Shown: positions 27,945 to 38,190 of the stretch, piece by piece
Numbering within the stretch: the first letter of the stretch is position 1
How the letters are laid out: each line of letters begins with the position of its first letter
DNA from: Yarrowia lipolytica
Taxonomy: Eukaryota; Ascomycota; Dipodascomycetes; Dipodascales
Length of the DNA stretch: 64,000 nucleotides
Direction of reading: 5' to 3'
NCBI RefSeq assembly: GCF_001761485.1
Contig: NC_090775.1
Coordinates: forward strand, 1,178,001 to 1,242,000
Notes under the pieces: model-generated
Told to the model about the DNA's origin: nothing
Database searches by the model: none
What the model saw: the letters and a program-made list of their open reading frames with translations, nothing else
Position numbers and translations under genes: made by a program

Positions 27945-30008
27945 CTAATCAACCCGCTTCTTCTTCTTGGACCAGAAGGCTGCGGGCAGAGGAATGTCGA
28001 ACGCCGGTCGCTCGACCACCACGAGCTCGTTGCCGTCCACAATCTCCGCGCCGATGATTGGTCTGTATTTGCTGGTCGACCAGAAGGCGGTGGTAGTCTG
28101 GTTTTCGGAAGTGACGGGTTTGGCCGTCTCCTCTCCATCCAGACGTCGCTTAGGGACTCGCTCGACCGGAATGTTGGTCGAGGTGTCAACAAACGCCAGC
28201 CAGGTGGCTCCCCACATCCACACTCGCTGGGAGTGCTTGGAACTGGGGTCCAGGAACATGCCTGTGCAGTGGTCGACCGAAGAAGCCACGGGGTCGGGAA
28301 TCTCGGGGTTGGATCGGCTCCACTCGGTCAGCAGACCCGAGCCGAGATCGAACTCCACCACCTTGTTGTCGGCCGTGGCCACCACCAGTGTCTTGGCGCC
28401 CGTGAAGGCCATCGCGGTAGCGGGAGCAGCAGACAGACGCATGAGTGTTCGAGCGTGTTTGAAGCCTCGGTCGCCCCGCACAAAAATCTCCGTGTGACCC
28501 GATCGCCGCGACAGAGCCAGATGTGTATCTGAAAAGGCAGCAGCGACGATTTCCGTCTCGTGTCCGTGGGCAATGAGGTTGCCCTTGAGCACCGCCTCGG
28601 GAACCTGCAGCTCTTCGATAGGTGCGAGCTCCTCGTTAAGCGAAATGAGAATGACGGAATCGGAGGAAATGAGCAGCAGCTCTCCAGCGGGCGAGAAGAC
28701 GGTCAAGTGGGCTCCCTCCAGATCCATCAACTTGTTGGGTTTCAGAACGGGATGGCCCTTGGAAGAAAGCACCTCCTCGAGCTCGAAAAGTTTGGTCTCC
28801 TGAAGAGAAGACACCGCCAGAAGAGAACCAAACATGGCCACGTCAGAAATGTTGTCATCGGCAGACATGGTCAGTTTGCACACCAGTCTTCTCTGGCCGC
28901 CCTCAAGGCGTCTCCACAGCTTGACAGTCTGACCGTTCCACATGGCCACAATCGAGCCATAGACGAGAGTCTGGGTTCGCGGGGGAGCCACCGAGAACTT
29001 TCGGTAGGGGCCCTGAGCAAACTCGTTAACGGAAGCAACCACAAGCACCTTTTCCACGCCTCCAGATGCAAGAAGAGACAGGTTTTTGGCCTCGTAAGTA
29101 GCCAGAGCTCGCACGTCGTGGGCATTGTAGCCCCGCACGTTGGTCTGGTTCCATCGCTTGCCCACAGACTCGTAGCAGGCGATGGTCTTGTCGACACCCG
29201 CCGAAAAGACAGCGTCTCCGGCTGCATCGACTGCCAGACAGAGAATGTCGGCTTCGTGGGTCTTGAACGACTGGTTCAGAGCAAAGTGCGTGCAGTCCCA
29301 GAACTTGACCGAGCCCGTGGAGTCGCCGGAAACGATCAGATCGCCCTTGGCTCGCTTCACAACCGCCACGGTCCACACCAGAGTAGCGTCGTCCTGTGCC
29401 ACAGGTCCCTTGGCAGTGTCGACCTTCATGGTGGCAATGGTGGATCCGTCTTCGTCCCAGACCCGGATCCGCGCGTCCGAACAGCCGCCCACCACCTGCG
29501 AGCCTCTCCATGCCAAACTGAGCACTCGACAGGTGTGTCTCTGAAGGACTCGCGAATGCTCCATCACACCAGGGCCTCCAGACAGATCCACCACCACCAC
29601 GGAGCCGTTTTCGCAGCCTGCAGCCAGCTTGGTTCCGTCGTCGCTCACGGCAATGCACCAGATCACACCGCTGTGGCAGTCGTAGTTGACTCTGGGCTGG
29701 CCCGTGGACACGTTCCACTCGGTGATAGCGGTCGATCCTCCGATGGAAAACAGCCGCGGCTTGCCAGAAGAGTCGCCCGAGTCAGACCACGCCAGCCCCT
29801 CGACAGACCGGCCCTTTCCTCCCCGCAAAGTCGTCTCATGGAGCCAGTTCCATCGGGGGTTCCAAATTTCGATATCTCCATTATCTCGTCCCACAGCCAG
29901 TCTCAGGTCCGGCGAGGCGTTCTGGTCCAGCTCGGAGCGTCGGCTGAACGCCAGCGCCGTGATTCCGGCCGGATTGTAGTCCACAAAACGGCATCTATGA
30001 ACGTCCAT
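27945..30008 (-). CDS. UTP4: U3 snoRNP / SSU processome WD-repeat protein Utp4
   Basis: Starting at the ATG at 30008 the protein is 687 residues (776 in S. cerevisiae). The first residues, MDVHRCRFVDYNPAGITAL, match Utp4, whose yeast version reads LHRCRFVDYTPATITSLAF. Many WD-like blades follow (for example LRLAVGRDNGDIEIWNPRW, ARIRVWDEDG, DLIVSGDSTGSVKFWD and FDLGSGLLTEW). Utp4 is a member of the t-UTP/UtpA subcomplex that binds the 5' ETS and couples rDNA transcription to 90S assembly; human UTP4 (cirhin) is the orthologue. The frame is open 13 codons further upstream without homology. A basic KKKKR stretch ends the protein. It is divergent from YCG1. Confidence 0.94.
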   Translation of the reverse strand: MDVHRCRFVDYNPAGITALAFSRRSELDQNASPDLRLAVGRDNGDIEIWNPRWNWLHETTLRGGKGRSVEGLAWSDSGDSSGKPRLFSIGGSTAITEWNVSTGQPRVNYDCHSGVIWCIAVSDDGTKLAAGCENGSVVVVDLSGGPGVMEHSRVLQRHTCRVLSLAWRGSQVVGGCSDARIRVWDEDGSTIATMKVDTAKGPVAQDDATLVWTVAVVKRAKGDLIVSGDSTGSVKFWDCTHFALNQSFKTHEADILCLAVDAAGDAVFSAGVDKTIACYESVGKRWNQTNVRGYNAHDVRALATYEAKNLSLLASGGVEKVLVVASVNEFAQGPYRKFSVAPPRTQTLVYGSIVAMWNGQTVKLWRRLEGGQRRLVCKLTMSADDNISDVAMFGSLLAVSSLQETKLFELEEVLSSKGHPVLKPNKLMDLEGAHLTVFSPAGELLLISSDSVILISLNEELAPIEELQVPEAVLKGNLIAHGHETEIVAAAFSDTHLALSRRSGHTEIFVRGDRGFKHARTLMRLSAAPATAMAFTGAKTLVVATADNKVVEFDLGSGLLTEWSRSNPEIPDPVASSVDHCTGMFLDPSSKHSQRVWMWGATWLAFVDTSTNIPVERVPKRRLDGEETAKPVTSENQTTTAFWSTSKYRPIIGAEIVDGNELVVVERPAFDIPLPAAFWSKKKKRVD

Positions 30009-30965
30009 TGTGTTGTGTGCTGTTTTTGTGATATGTTGCACTCTCACAATTTTTTGGCTTACCTATATGCATATGCAGATTTTTTTTTATTTAGGCTTTG
30101 TCATGTGACTAATGGGTGATAGAAGCACCTACAAGTAGCGGACTATGTAGAGCCTGTATAACAAGAAAGAGGGCTTGAAGAGATTGCTAAAGACTGAAAT
30201 GCTATGACAGTGGTTTCATTTTTGGTTTTGGCCACGTTTTACGTGTTTTGGAATTATCTCGACGAATAGTGGACGTAATAGAAATCTGAAAGAACCATGA
30301 TATGGAGCGGAAAAAGACCAACAAGATGCATTTTTCAGAGTTGTTTTATCTAACCAGCAACACCATATTTTGTATAGCAAAGTGTGGTCTGGCGATGTTA
30401 AGTGTAGAGTCAATGGTGTTCAGAAGATGACTTGAATGGAGATTGATACTGGGCGTAATAAGTTTGATTTTATAATAATATCGTAAATTGACCGTTGCAA
30501 CAACTTGCACTCTTGGATTTGTCTATATATATTCTCTAGTCTGTCTTGTAGATGTGTTCTGTTCTGCTTAAAGTAATTCTCAACAAACATTTATACTAAG
30601 CCAAGTAACACGTAACAAACTATTATACCAAGTCAAGTAATATGTAACAAACTATTACACCAAGTCAAGTAAAAGAAAACGGGGGTTCCATGCCCCCAAA
30701 CGGACGAATATCACGTGAAAAAAAAAAAAAACCAAAAAAAACCAATCGTCAAATACATCTATACCACTTTGATAACCCCAAATGTCCTCTTTTCCTCCAC
30801 TTTTCCACTCTCTGAATCACATGTCCCAAGCTGGAATCGAACCCCGCACAATATACAAAGTTTTCCCCCGGGTGGTTACCGTGGCAACGGCCTTTGTTGA
30901 CGCGTTCAAACATCCCTTTGTCGCATCACTATACACCTGCCAGTTACATCAAACCACCACTCAGC
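30009..30965. promoter_or_regulatory. Divergent UTP4/YCG1 promoter region
   Basis: About 0.96 kb, A/T-rich. It holds a partial tandem repeat of 32-base unit at 30601-30675 and a poly-A tract at 30718-30740. A perfect tRNA B-box-like string on the minus strand near 30832 is not supported by a T-stem or acceptor pairing. A TAACCAG acceptor-like site near 30353 lacks a convincing donor. Confidence 0.4.
30601..30675. repeat. Short tandem repeat, 32-base unit, about 2.5 copies
   Basis: A full 32-base unit at 30628-30659 is preceded by a copy with an internal 4-base deletion (30601-30627) and followed by a half copy (30660-30675). The shared core is CAAGTCAAGTAATATGTAAC and then AAACTATTA. Confidence 0.7.
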
Positions 30966-33950
30966 ATGACGACGGCCAAAAAAACACATGTCGGGGTCAA
31001 AGCCAACAACCGCAACGAGGCCAAGCTGTACTCGCTACTGGGGCAGTATTTCCAGGAGGCGCAGCGGTCGCTAGTGGCGCAGAGAAAGATCATTGTGTCC
31101 ATGCAACAACTACACGAGGGAGCAGTTCAGTGGAACATGGAAGAGCAGTTCACGCGCAAGTTTCTGCTGCTGGTGAACCGCATGCTCACGTGCAAGAAGG
31201 GCGACAAGTCGGCCGACAAGGTGGTCGAGTTCATCGGCTCGTATGTGGGACGTCTTCAGGAGGAAGAGGAAGACCGGGATGAAGATGAAGATGATGAGGA
31301 GGAAGAGAGCACAGTGGCGTCTCGTTTCTGCGAGGCACTCATTCGTCACGTGCTCCGAGGAACCCAGGCCAAAGATAGACATGTGCGGTTCCGATGCTGC
31401 CACATTCTGTCTACCGTCATCAACTCTCTTAGTGACATTGACGACGACCTTTTTGAAGACCTGCGAGACTCCATGTTTGCGCGGTCGTACGACAAGGACG
31501 CCAGCACACGGCTAAAGGCCGTGTTGGCTCTGTGCCGAATCCAATCTTCTGCTGAGGAAGGAGAGGAGGAGTCCGCGGAGGAGAAACAGCTACAGGAGCT
31601 GCTACTGAGCTTGATCCAGAACGATCCCTCGGCCGACGTGCGCCGGGCTATCCTGTTCAACCTCAAGGTGACCAAGAAGACCCTTCCCTATCTTCTTGAA
31701 CGTGCACGTGATACCAATTCCATCACGCGACGGTCGGTGTATGGACGGACCATGAAGAGCATTGGTGATTTCCGAATGCTGCGGATCGGCATGCGAGAGA
31801 AGTTGCTCCAATGGGGTCTCAAGGACCGAGACACGAGTGTGGAACAGGCAGCCACAAAGATGCTTGTCACCCAATGGCTCGAAACCTGTGACGGTAGCGT
31901 CCTGGAGCTTCTGCAGCGTCTCGATGTGCTCAATTCGACTGTAGCTGAGACTGCCGTCGAGATTATATTTGACCAGAAGCCCCAAATGGTTTCCAACCTC
32001 TCGTTCAAAGATTCGTGGGACACCTTGACACCAGAAACGGCCTTCCTGGCGCGTGTATACGCCCAATACTGTCTCAAGAAGGGCTACGACGATCTAGTGG
32101 ACGCCCAGGTGCCAGAAGTTACAAAGATTGCTTTCTTTATTGAGCGCGATCTCCAAAATCTGACCGTGGACGAAGAGGGATACTCCGAGCGGGAGTTTGT
32201 GCTTGAGCAGCTTTTGCTTCTGGCGCAGCAGCTGGATTTTGGTGATGAAATCGGACGACGAAAGATTGTGGACGTGCTCACCAATGCGCTGACTAATAAA
32301 GATCTCTCTGATACTCTTGTGTCTGCGGTTGTCAACGTGTTCCACAAACTGTGCACCCGAGAGCGAGACTTCATCCAGGTGCTGGTTGAAATCGTGGTGG
32401 ATATCGAAGACATTGCACGTGAGTCTGAAGACCCAGACAGAGTGCTTTGTACCACTTTGCGGTGTCTGGCTATCACACAGACGGTGCTTGAGCAGGTGGA
32501 GACGTCTCTGGAGTCGAATGTCGAGCTGAGCGGTCTACTAGATTCTTTGGTTCTTCCCTCAGTTCGCTCTCATGTGATTACAATCCGTGAACGGGGTCTA
32601 CGATGCCTGGGTCTTCTTTCTCTGTTATCTCGTGAACAAGCGTCGGACAATCTCATGGTTTTCGGACACTGTGTTCACAAGGGCGAGGCTGAGTTCAAGG
32701 TTGAAGCTCTTAAGATCATGTCTGATATTTTGGTTCTTCATGGTCGTTCAGTTCTCGATCTTCCCGATAAAGTGGACTCTGAGAGTGTGCACAAGCTGTA
32801 CTACCAGGCGTTGAAGAACGCCGACATCCCCGAGTTACAGGCTGTTGCCGCCGAAGGACTGTTCAAGCTGCTTCTCTGTGGCGTCTTTTCCAACCCCGAT
32901 CTTCTGGCGGGTATCCTTCTCAACTACTTTGACCCACAGAGTGCTTCCAACGGTGCTCTGAAGCAGGTTTTGTCTTTCTGCATTCCTGTGTACGCCTACT
33001 CACGTGACGAGAATCAGCAGGTGCTTGGATCGGTGGCTATTCCTGCTATCGATAGAATTCTGCGTCACCTGGAGGATATTGAAGATGATCCTCTTACCGG
33101 TGCCACAGAGATGATGCAGCAGGTTTTGGACTGGACGGATCCGCGACGTGTGGTGTCGATTACTAACCAGTCGTCCACAGAAACTACGTCACGTGTCCAC
33201 TACGATCTGGCGTTCGATATCTTGTCGTATCTGAGTGAGTGCCGGGAGCGAGCCGAGCACAGGGCGTACACGTCTGCGTTGACCAAGCTGTATTTCCCCG
33301 GCTTGACGGCTGAGGAGCTGACCAAGCTGAAGGAGGCTGTTGTTCGGTGTCACGAGGCCATCGAGGGTATTGACAATGTGTCCTTGAACGCATTTAATCG
33401 GTTTGTGGCGTCAGTGGAGAACATGGAGCCTGTGGGAGTTGTGGATGGCGTTGCAGAGAAGGAGGCAGAGGAGGATGATGAGAAGGTAGCTGAAGAAGGG
33501 GAGAACGCGGAGGCTGATACCACTGTTCTAAGACATACTGTTCCCGAGGATGAGGATGCACTTGAGGCCCCCGAGTACCCTGAAGATGAGACTAGTGGAG
33601 ACACTAGCTTGAGGGGTTCTGTTGGAGGTCGGGTGTCTATTGGGGGCCGGGTTTCTCTTGGACTCAGTCCTCTCGGCCGGGGCTCTATGAGCAGCAGTCC
33701 TCTTGGCCGAGGTTCGGCTGGCCGAGCTTCTGTTGGAGGAAGTCCAATTGGACGGGCTTCTATTGGAAGTCATGCGGTTGGAAGTCCCATAGGACGACGC
33801 CAGAGTCGGCTGTCGACAGTTTCGGGCATCGATGACGAGGCTGAGGAGAGTGACGAAGATGAGAGAGAAGAGAGTGAGGAGAGTGACGAAGATGAGAGTG
33901 ACGAAGATGAGAGTGACGAAGATGAGAGTGATGTTGAGATGGACATGTGA
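30966..33950 (+). CDS. YCG1: Condensin complex HEAT subunit Ycg1/Cnd3 (CAP-G)
   Basis: From the ATG at 30966 the protein has 994 residues (1035 in S. cerevisiae). The first part is a HEAT solenoid with a short acidic insert (EEEEDRDEDEDDEEEE, about 98-113). Hallmark blocks are DPSADVRRAILFNL (about 219-232) and TLPYLLERARDTNSITRRSVY (in part, about 239-258), characteristic of CAP-G. Ycg1 pairs with the kleisin Brn1 to make the DNA safety-belt that anchors condensin. The C-terminal 150 residues are not HEAT: they contain acidic stretches, repeats of SPLGRGS / SIGGRVS / SPIGRAS type (about 885-945) and a closing run of ESDEDESDED units. This tail is probably disordered and rich in phosphorylatable Ser. 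Confidence 0.93.
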   Translation: MTTAKKTHVGVKANNRNEAKLYSLLGQYFQEAQRSLVAQRKIIVSMQQLHEGAVQWNMEEQFTRKFLLLVNRMLTCKKGDKSADKVVEFIGSYVGRLQEEEEDRDEDEDDEEEESTVASRFCEALIRHVLRGTQAKDRHVRFRCCHILSTVINSLSDIDDDLFEDLRDSMFARSYDKDASTRLKAVLALCRIQSSAEEGEEESAEEKQLQELLLSLIQNDPSADVRRAILFNLKVTKKTLPYLLERARDTNSITRRSVYGRTMKSIGDFRMLRIGMREKLLQWGLKDRDTSVEQAATKMLVTQWLETCDGSVLELLQRLDVLNSTVAETAVEIIFDQKPQMVSNLSFKDSWDTLTPETAFLARVYAQYCLKKGYDDLVDAQVPEVTKIAFFIERDLQNLTVDEEGYSEREFVLEQLLLLAQQLDFGDEIGRRKIVDVLTNALTNKDLSDTLVSAVVNVFHKLCTRERDFIQVLVEIVVDIEDIARESEDPDRVLCTTLRCLAITQTVLEQVETSLESNVELSGLLDSLVLPSVRSHVITIRERGLRCLGLLSLLSREQASDNLMVFGHCVHKGEAEFKVEALKIMSDILVLHGRSVLDLPDKVDSESVHKLYYQALKNADIPELQAVAAEGLFKLLLCGVFSNPDLLAGILLNYFDPQSASNGALKQVLSFCIPVYAYSRDENQQVLGSVAIPAIDRILRHLEDIEDDPLTGATEMMQQVLDWTDPRRVVSITNQSSTETTSRVHYDLAFDILSYLSECRERAEHRAYTSALTKLYFPGLTAEELTKLKEAVVRCHEAIEGIDNVSLNAFNRFVASVENMEPVGVVDGVAEKEAEEDDEKVAEEGENAEADTTVLRHTVPEDEDALEAPEYPEDETSGDTSLRGSVGGRVSIGGRVSLGLSPLGRGSMSSSPLGRGSAGRASVGGSPIGRASIGSHAVGSPIGRRQSRLSTVSGIDDEAEESDEDEREESEESDEDESDEDESDEDESDVEMDM
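33603..33945 (+). repeat. Coding repeats in the Ycg1 C-terminal tail
   Basis: Two kinds of coding repeat lie back to back. The first is a degenerate Ser-Gly-Arg repeat built on SxGGRVS and SPLGRGS, at about 33603-33800. The second is a near-perfect 15-base repeat encoding SDEDE at about 33849-33930. Both change length without breaking the frame. Confidence 0.75.
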
Positions 33951-35816
33951 AGAGATGATAATGTATGTATTTTTAAATAATGAATGGGTGTTAAGGATAT
34001 CTACTTGGTGATGTTGGAGTAGGGAGTTGATAGAGATGGATTTAGGAGTTGTCTGAAGGAGATACTGGTGCCGAGACTTGTATCACGATTTAACCAGCTA
34101 CGTCATCTTTGGATAAAGTGTAGATAATATGACACATGAGCAATATTGTGCTCTTGCTGAACACGATGGTTGTTTCAGATTTGCGATGTCTTTTGGGGGA
34201 GTTTTTACATGAGTTGGAGACAGTTTTGGGGAGTTGGAGAGAAGTTTCGAGCAGTTTGGACAGTTTCGCAGACCAGTTTGGATATTTGGACAACTATCTG
34301 AATACTCTCACTGACACCAGGCCACCCGTGAACTTGTTGATCACCGGGGTGGTCCTAGAAAAGGAGCATGCAACCGGCCTAACCTACGATGTTTGGGTTT
34401 GTTTGACGAAAAGTTTCCAACTCGGCCGATATGGCCTGGAAATGGCTGGAATACGTCATGAGTTGAGATTGCGTCATGAACAGCATTCTGCCGGAATTTG
34501 AAGCTCTTATCTCTCTCCAAACGTCCGTTTTGGACACCTTTTAGAATCAGTTGGAAAACATTTGGGCACGATTAACTTTCGAGGCTAGTAGGGTAGGGAG
34601 TGACGATGGAATGAAAAGCAGGAGATGAGAGTCCGCACTATACTCCACGTGACTAATCTACTCTGACTAAGCTACTCTGCTCTGACTAATCTACTCTGAC
34701 TAAGCTACTCTGACTACTCTACGTGACTACTCTGGCTAATCTAAACTGGGATGACTGCTATCGGTCCTTTTCTGTTCCTTTTCGACGTGCGTCTCGCTTA
34801 ACAACTTTGTTTATTCGCTACAAGCCGGAGGGGAACATGGTGATGTGAAGGACTGTTTTTAGCATCTGTAGAGTACCGTGATTGTAGAGGTGTTGGCGAC
34901 TAGTGGCGGAACCAACACTTGTTGCGGAGTGTATTCAATTGGACACTGCGAAGGCTTGAACCGAGGTGAGTCTGACCTCGTTCAACCACCCTGTCAGCTC
35001 GCCAGACCCTGTAAGTTGGCCAGATCTCGCCAGATCTCGTCACCGCCAGACCTCGCCAAACCTCGTCACCGCCAGACCCCACGTACCATCGCGACCATCG
35101 CATAAAGGCGTATCACTGGACGATCTGCGCTTTGTTTGGATCAGATCATGGAGACGCACGTGCAGTAGCACAGTTAGGGGCAGGCCATTTTCAGTGTGGT
35201 TTTTAGTTCCGGAGAAAAAGTGAAAAGTGGAAAAAGTGGAAAGTGAAAAAGAGGAAAAAACACGGCAGCAAACACAGCGGCCGAAGAGCCGACCTGGAGA
35301 ATGATGGAGATGGCGGGGTTGGTAGGGGTTGGAAAAATGCAGAAAATAGACGGAAAATAAGGGCAAAATAGTCGGTTTGAAACAGTCCTTTTTCCCAAAA
35401 AAAAGGCGTTTTATTAACCCGTTTAAACCCACAACTACAAGTGCTCTCGCATCCCGGACTCCATACGACAAGACGGGTATATACGAGACGGTGTATCTTT
35501 AGGGGGGTGTTTATTTTGGCCTGTTTTGATCGATTTTGACGGTGGAAAAGCGTAAATCCATCAAAGTAGCCATTCTAAACCATTTCCCCTTGTCCGCTTC
35601 CCGCCAGCACTCGTAGATGCCGAGTTATATTCACCGCAATGTCTTTCCCCCCGTCGCTCCCGTCGCTTAGAGGTACGCCCTTTTTCCACCGTGCCAAACC
35701 TAGAGTGGAATTAGCACTCGCATACTTCCCGTTTGGGAGGTTGCAACGCGACGACACGAGATACTTAAGCTGATCTGAATCGCCCTTGTAAACCCCCCCA
35801 AAACACCACATTCAAC
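33951..35816. other. Spacer between YCG1 and ERG6
   Basis: About 1.9 kb. Contents: a TTTGGAGAGTTGG-like repetitive patch at 34195-34290, a TACTCTGACTAA repeat at about 34655-34745, and a GCCAGACCTCGTCACC repeat at about 35010-35080. A 121-codon frame at 34136-34501 lacks family resemblance. The ERG6 promoter is at the right end; I do not identify a sterol regulatory element with confidence. Confidence 0.4.
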
Positions 35817-36962
35817 ATGTCTTCCAACATCAAACTGGCTCAGAAGGACTACAAGGGCGACAAGGAGTTTGCCGCGGCTCTGCACGGCAAGGAAGGCCAC
35901 AAGAAACACGGTCTGGGCGCGGTCATGTCGAAAAACAAGGACGCCCAGGCGGCGGCGGTGGAGGGTTTTTTCCGAAACTGGGGTGACAAGGACCGGTCCA
36001 AGATCGAGGACGCCGACGAACAGGGCCGAATCGAAGACTACGCCGGACTCACCAAGCACTACTACAACCTGGTGACGGACTTTTACGAGTACGGCTGGGG
36101 CTCGTCGTTCCACTTTTCCCGATACTACAAGGGAGAGGCGTTCCGACAGGCCACCGCCCGGCACGAGCACTACCTGGCCTACAAGATGGGCATCCAGCCC
36201 GGCATGAAGGTGCTGGACGTTGGCTGTGGAGTCGGAGGCCCCGCACGTGAAATCGCCCGATTCACTGGTGCCAACATTGTCGGTCTCAACAACAACGACT
36301 ACCAAGTGGAGCGAGGCACCCACTACTCGGAGGTCCAGGGCTTTGGCGACCAGGTCACCTACGTCAAGGGCGACTTCATGCAGATGGACTTCCCCGACAA
36401 CTCGTTTGACGCCGTCTACGCCATTGAGGCCACCGTCCACGCCCCTGTTCTGGAGGGCGTCTACTCCGAGATCTTCCGAGTGCTCAAGCCCGGCGGAGTC
36501 TTTGGTGTTTACGAGTGGGTCATGACCGACGAGTACGACGAGTCCAACCCCGAGCACCGAGACATTTGCTACGGCATTGAGAAGGGCGACGGTATCCCCA
36601 AAATGTACAAGCGAGAGGTGGCGGTCAAGGCCCTCGAGAACGTTGGCTTCGACATTGAATACCAGGAGGATCTGGCTGCTGATGACGCCGAGGTGCCCTG
36701 GTACTACCCTCTGGCCGGTGAGTGGAAGTACGTCCAGTCTCTCAACGACATTGTCACCATTGGCCGAACCTCGCGACTGGGCCGAATGGTCACCATGAAC
36801 GTGATTGGCGCGCTGGAGAAGATTGGTCTGGCTCCCCAGGGTTCTCGACAGGTGACCGAGGCCCTGGAGGATGCTGCCGTCAACCTGGTGGCTGGAGGAA
36901 AGAAGAAGCTCTTTACCCCCATGATGCTGTTTGTTTCTCGAAAGCCCGAGGACAAGAACTGA
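35817..36962 (+). CDS. ERG6: Sterol 24-C-methyltransferase
   Basis: A 381-residue intronless frame (383 in S. cerevisiae). It transfers a methyl group from S-adenosylmethionine to C-24 of zymosterol to give fecosterol, an ergosterol-specific step at the ER and lipid droplet. Seen: [15 protein letters not shown] at 90-104 (sterol-binding region I, a signature of the family), the SAM-binding motif [12 protein letters not shown] (about 132-142), and [10 protein letters not shown] with [18 protein letters not shown] further on. The start fits family length and sits after ATTCAACATG. No peroxisomal or other signal is obvious. Codon bias is strong, fitting high expression in an oleaginous yeast. 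Confidence 0.97.
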   Translation: MSSNIKLAQKDYKGDKEFAAALHGKEGHKKHGLGAVMSKNKDAQAAAVEGFFRNWGDKDRSKIEDADEQGRIEDYAGLTKHYYNLVTDFYEYGWGSSFHFSRYYKGEAFRQATARHEHYLAYKMGIQPGMKVLDVGCGVGGPAREIARFTGANIVGLNNNDYQVERGTHYSEVQGFGDQVTYVKGDFMQMDFPDNSFDAVYAIEATVHAPVLEGVYSEIFRVLKPGGVFGVYEWVMTDEYDESNPEHRDICYGIEKGDGIPKMYKREVAVKALENVGFDIEYQEDLAADDAEVPWYYPLAGEWKYVQSLNDIVTIGRTSRLGRMVTMNVIGALEKIGLAPQGSRQVTEALEDAAVNLVAGGKKKLFTPMMLFVSRKPEDKN

Positions 36963-37280
36963 ACTGAGTAACTTATAGAGGGAGCCACGGCCCCAAAATT
37001 TATAATGGATTGTTTTATTGACGTGGTGTAGCTGAGAAGGATCGGTGGTGGAACGGCTAAGGAAGTTGAGCTCTCAAGAGGAGGTCTCAAGACGTCTCAA
37101 GTCGGTCACAATGATGATAAGAAGCTGACCCACCGGTGATGGTGATTCAACGTCTCACGTGAGCCATGAGAACAAATAGCTGGACAGATAACGCTTGTAC
37201 GGAGTCAAGAAGTTGGCGAGACACATGTGATTGATTCAGCAAAACAATCGGTGTCTTGGCCGTCAGGCCACTGCGATTAT

Positions 37281-37360
37281 GAATAAAAATGAATAAAAAT
37301 GAATAAAAATGAATAAAAATGAATAAAAATGAATAAAAATGAATAAAAATGAATAAAAAT
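37281..37360. repeat. Eight perfect copies of GAATAAAAAT
   Basis: Eight uninterrupted identical decamers. Like the array upstream of RPS5 the period is 10 bases, so the A-tracts are helically phased and should curve the DNA. Confidence 0.95.
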
Positions 37361-37925
37361 TACGAGTACTTGAGTAATCAACGAACGCTATGAACGAACT
37401 CGACTTGTTTTTTTGGTGAGACGACATTGCGTGCCAGAGGCTAGGCCGAGCACTAGGTCTGTTCAGAACTGGACTTGGTATATATATGACCAACGGTCGG
37501 ATGATTAATTATAAGGGACCAATTCCCAAGTAATAGATGTATATATATTTCACTTGCCTTTTTTTATAATAATAACATTTCATCCAAATAATTTTCCAAT
37601 TGTAATTGTATACCCCTGAACTTATCTAAATGGAATTAATCAGGAAAAAACAATAAAACACAAAAACAAAACAAAACACCTCTTACACGACAAACAGCCA
37701 TTAAAATGAGCTATTGTGATCGCTTACGACTCGGTTGTGAGCAACATGTCTTAGGTCTCCGCCCCTCAAGACCATTTCTTAATATACATAAAAATAAAAT
37801 AAAACATAAAATAAATCTAACCAAGAAACCAACGGATATGGCTGAAAAAAAACTGGAGGTGAAGAAAAAATAAGAGTCTGGGGTGAAAGAATCTCCCTGA
37901 TCCGAGTCCTCCAAACGGTACAGTT

Positions 37926-38190
37926 AATTGTTTTTGTTTTCGTTTTTGTTTTTGTTTTTGTTTTTGTTTTTGTTTTTGTTTTTGTTTCGATTTTGGTTTA
38001 TTTTATTTGATTTGATTTTGATTTTGATTTTGATTTTGCTTTTGATTTTGATTTTGATTTTGATTTTGATTTTGATTTTGATTTTGTTTTGATTTTGATT
38101 TTGATTTTGATTTTGATTTTGTTTCGATTTTTGATTTATTTGATTTGATTTATTTGATTTTGATTTATTTGATTTATTTTATTTGAATTT
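37926..38190. repeat. Hexamer array TTTTTG grading into TTTTGA
   Basis: Begins as TTTTTG/TTTTTC units (37931-37990), shifts to TTTTGA units (38005-38130) and decays into TTTGATTTAT variants. One strand is nearly all T and G with A, and the other nearly all A and C with T, so the block is strongly strand-asymmetric. Confidence 0.9.

Noticed and set aside
28560-30119. 519-codon plus-strand frame over UTP4
   Set aside because: It is the exact antisense of a conserved WD-repeat gene, has no family resemblance, and is explained by codon bias.
30346-30358. CTAACCAG acceptor-like site on the plus strand
   Set aside because: No GTGAGT/GTAAGT donor at a sensible distance and no coding exon to join.
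30826-30846. Perfect tRNA B-box GGTTCGATTCC on the minus strand
   Set aside because: The flanking bases do not form a T-stem, and no acceptor partner or A-box is found at tRNA distance.
34136-34501. 121-codon frame downstream of YCG1
   Set aside because: Covers a TTTGGAGAGTTGG-like repeat and shows no domain, splice signal or promoter support.
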